Below, one piece after another: positions 34,304 through 34,739 of a stretch of DNA of 34,739 bases. The number at the start of each line of letters is the position of its first letter. Within the stretch, counting starts at the first letter, position 1. Source of the DNA: Eubacteriaceae bacterium (GTDB lineage Bacteria > Bacillota > Clostridia > Eubacteriales > Garciellaceae); assembly GCA_012838085.1 (NCBI GenBank), contig DUPX01000063.1:1-34739 (forward strand), read 5' to 3'. The translations under genes and the position numbers were made by a program. The notes under the pieces were generated by a model that searched no databases, had not been told where the DNA came from, and was given only the letters and a program-made list of their open reading frames with translations.

Positions 34304-34739
34304 TTGAAAAATCTACTTAGCCTTTATTTATTTATTACTATTGTAGCAATTCAATTTTTTGTTGCGTACTTTTATTCTAAGAGTAGATTTCATTATAGAA
34401 CAACATTTCTTTTATTAACTATATGTATCAGTATATATTTGTTTGGTTATTTAATGATTTTAAATAATAACCTCCTTGAGGAAATGATTTTCTGGAATCA
34501 ATTTCAATACATAGTCTTACCATTTATACCCGCCTTATGGTTGTTATTGACCCTGCAATTTACTAATACTAGCTATTTTATTAAAAAGCCTTATATATTT
34601 TTGATGTTTTTAATACCTATAATAACTTTCTTTATTAGATTAACAAATTCTATTCATTATTTTTTTTATCAGGGCTATCAAGTAAAACCATTTCTTGGAT
34701 ATAATACTTTGGATATGGAAAGAGGTCCCTGGTTTTATA
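34304..34739 (+). CDS. Sensor protein with N-terminal 7TM domain (partial)
   Basis: The frame is open from TTG 34304, 6 nt after AAGGGGG, to the window end (145 codons). At least four hydrophobic spans are visible, with WNQFQYIVLPFIPALWLLL and, at the end, MERGPWFY. This is the pattern of the histidine-kinase N-terminal 7TM domain (7TM-HK). The output domain, kinase or GGDEF, lies outside the window. Confidence 0.75.
   Translation, partial: MKNLLSLYLFITIVAIQFFVAYFYSKSRFHYRTTFLLLTICISIYLFGYLMILNNNLLEEMIFWNQFQYIVLPFIPALWLLLTLQFTNTSYFIKKPYIFLMFLIPIITFFIRLTNSIHYFFYQGYQVKPFLGYNTLDMERGPWFY

Noticed and set aside
1-34739. CRISPR arrays or intact insertion sequences
   Set aside because: No regularly spaced repeats, cas-like proteins or transposase frames are visible.

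Overview
The window is low-GC Firmicutes DNA and most resembles an anaerobic, spore-forming clostridium of the Clostridia/Tissierellia type. The reasons are the AT-rich coding, strong AGGAGG-type ribosome sites, frequent GTG/TTG starts, FabK as the enoyl-ACP reductase, a YyaC-type sporulation protein, YedF with DUF3343, and the rpsF-ssb-rpsR / MazG-like-DUF2232-gdpP-rplI-dnaB order. A species cannot be named from this sequence.

Layout. (1) 1-1280 is a decayed edge: a frameshifted HEAT-like gene fragment, the tail of an XRE regulator, and two structured elements whose loops look alike. (2) 1277-1801 (-) is an Ig-like lipoprotein. (3) 1940-5824 (+) is a tight four-gene operon: a class V PLP enzyme, two SAM methyltransferases and a radical SAM protein with a partial SPASM motif. 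Its product is not recognisable. (4) 5881-7279 holds a small orphan ORF, an XRE regulator, a dead piece of yjbQ and a DUF3221-like lipoprotein. (5) 7276-14382 (-) is a type II fatty acid synthesis operon, acpP-fabH-fabK-(NMO-like)-fabD-fabG-fabF-fabZ-marR. It has a near-perfect sigma-A promoter and an 11-bp inverted repeat that is a likely MarR operator. As written, acpP has an in-frame amber codon and fabD is split by a frameshift. (6) 14780-19694 carries a zinc ribbon, yjbQ, a tail-anchored protein, a dead fabZ tail, DUF1648, DUF4446, a lipid kinase, a YkuS-like protein and a Cys-rich lipoprotein. (7) 19729-23459 has a 42-nt bidirectional palindrome, yyaC, yedF, DUF3343, mscS, DUF951 and a lone 2-keto-4-pentenoate hydratase-like gene. 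(8) 23620-29928 is the core block rpsF-ssb-rpsR, MazG-like, DUF2232, gdpP, rplI, dnaB. (9) 30327-34739 holds a FAD-dependent dehydrogenase, tRNA-Lys(TTT), an NhaC-type antiporter, mscL and the start of a 7TM sensor protein.

How it fits together. The fab operon would make fatty acids under feedback from its own MarR. The core block links translation, replication and c-di-AMP breakdown, and two mechanosensitive channels (MscS, MscL) cover osmotic release. The most informative unexpected signal is a pair of remnants around the fab/yjbQ block. A decayed yjbQ 3' end lies to the left of the block (6693-6880) and a decayed fabZ 3' end lies to the right (about 16110-16235). Both are in the orientation expected if the whole fab-yjbQ unit was once tandemly repeated and the flanking copies eroded. 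With the acpP and fabD lesions, this raises the question of whether the surviving copy is working, redundant, or hit by sequence errors.
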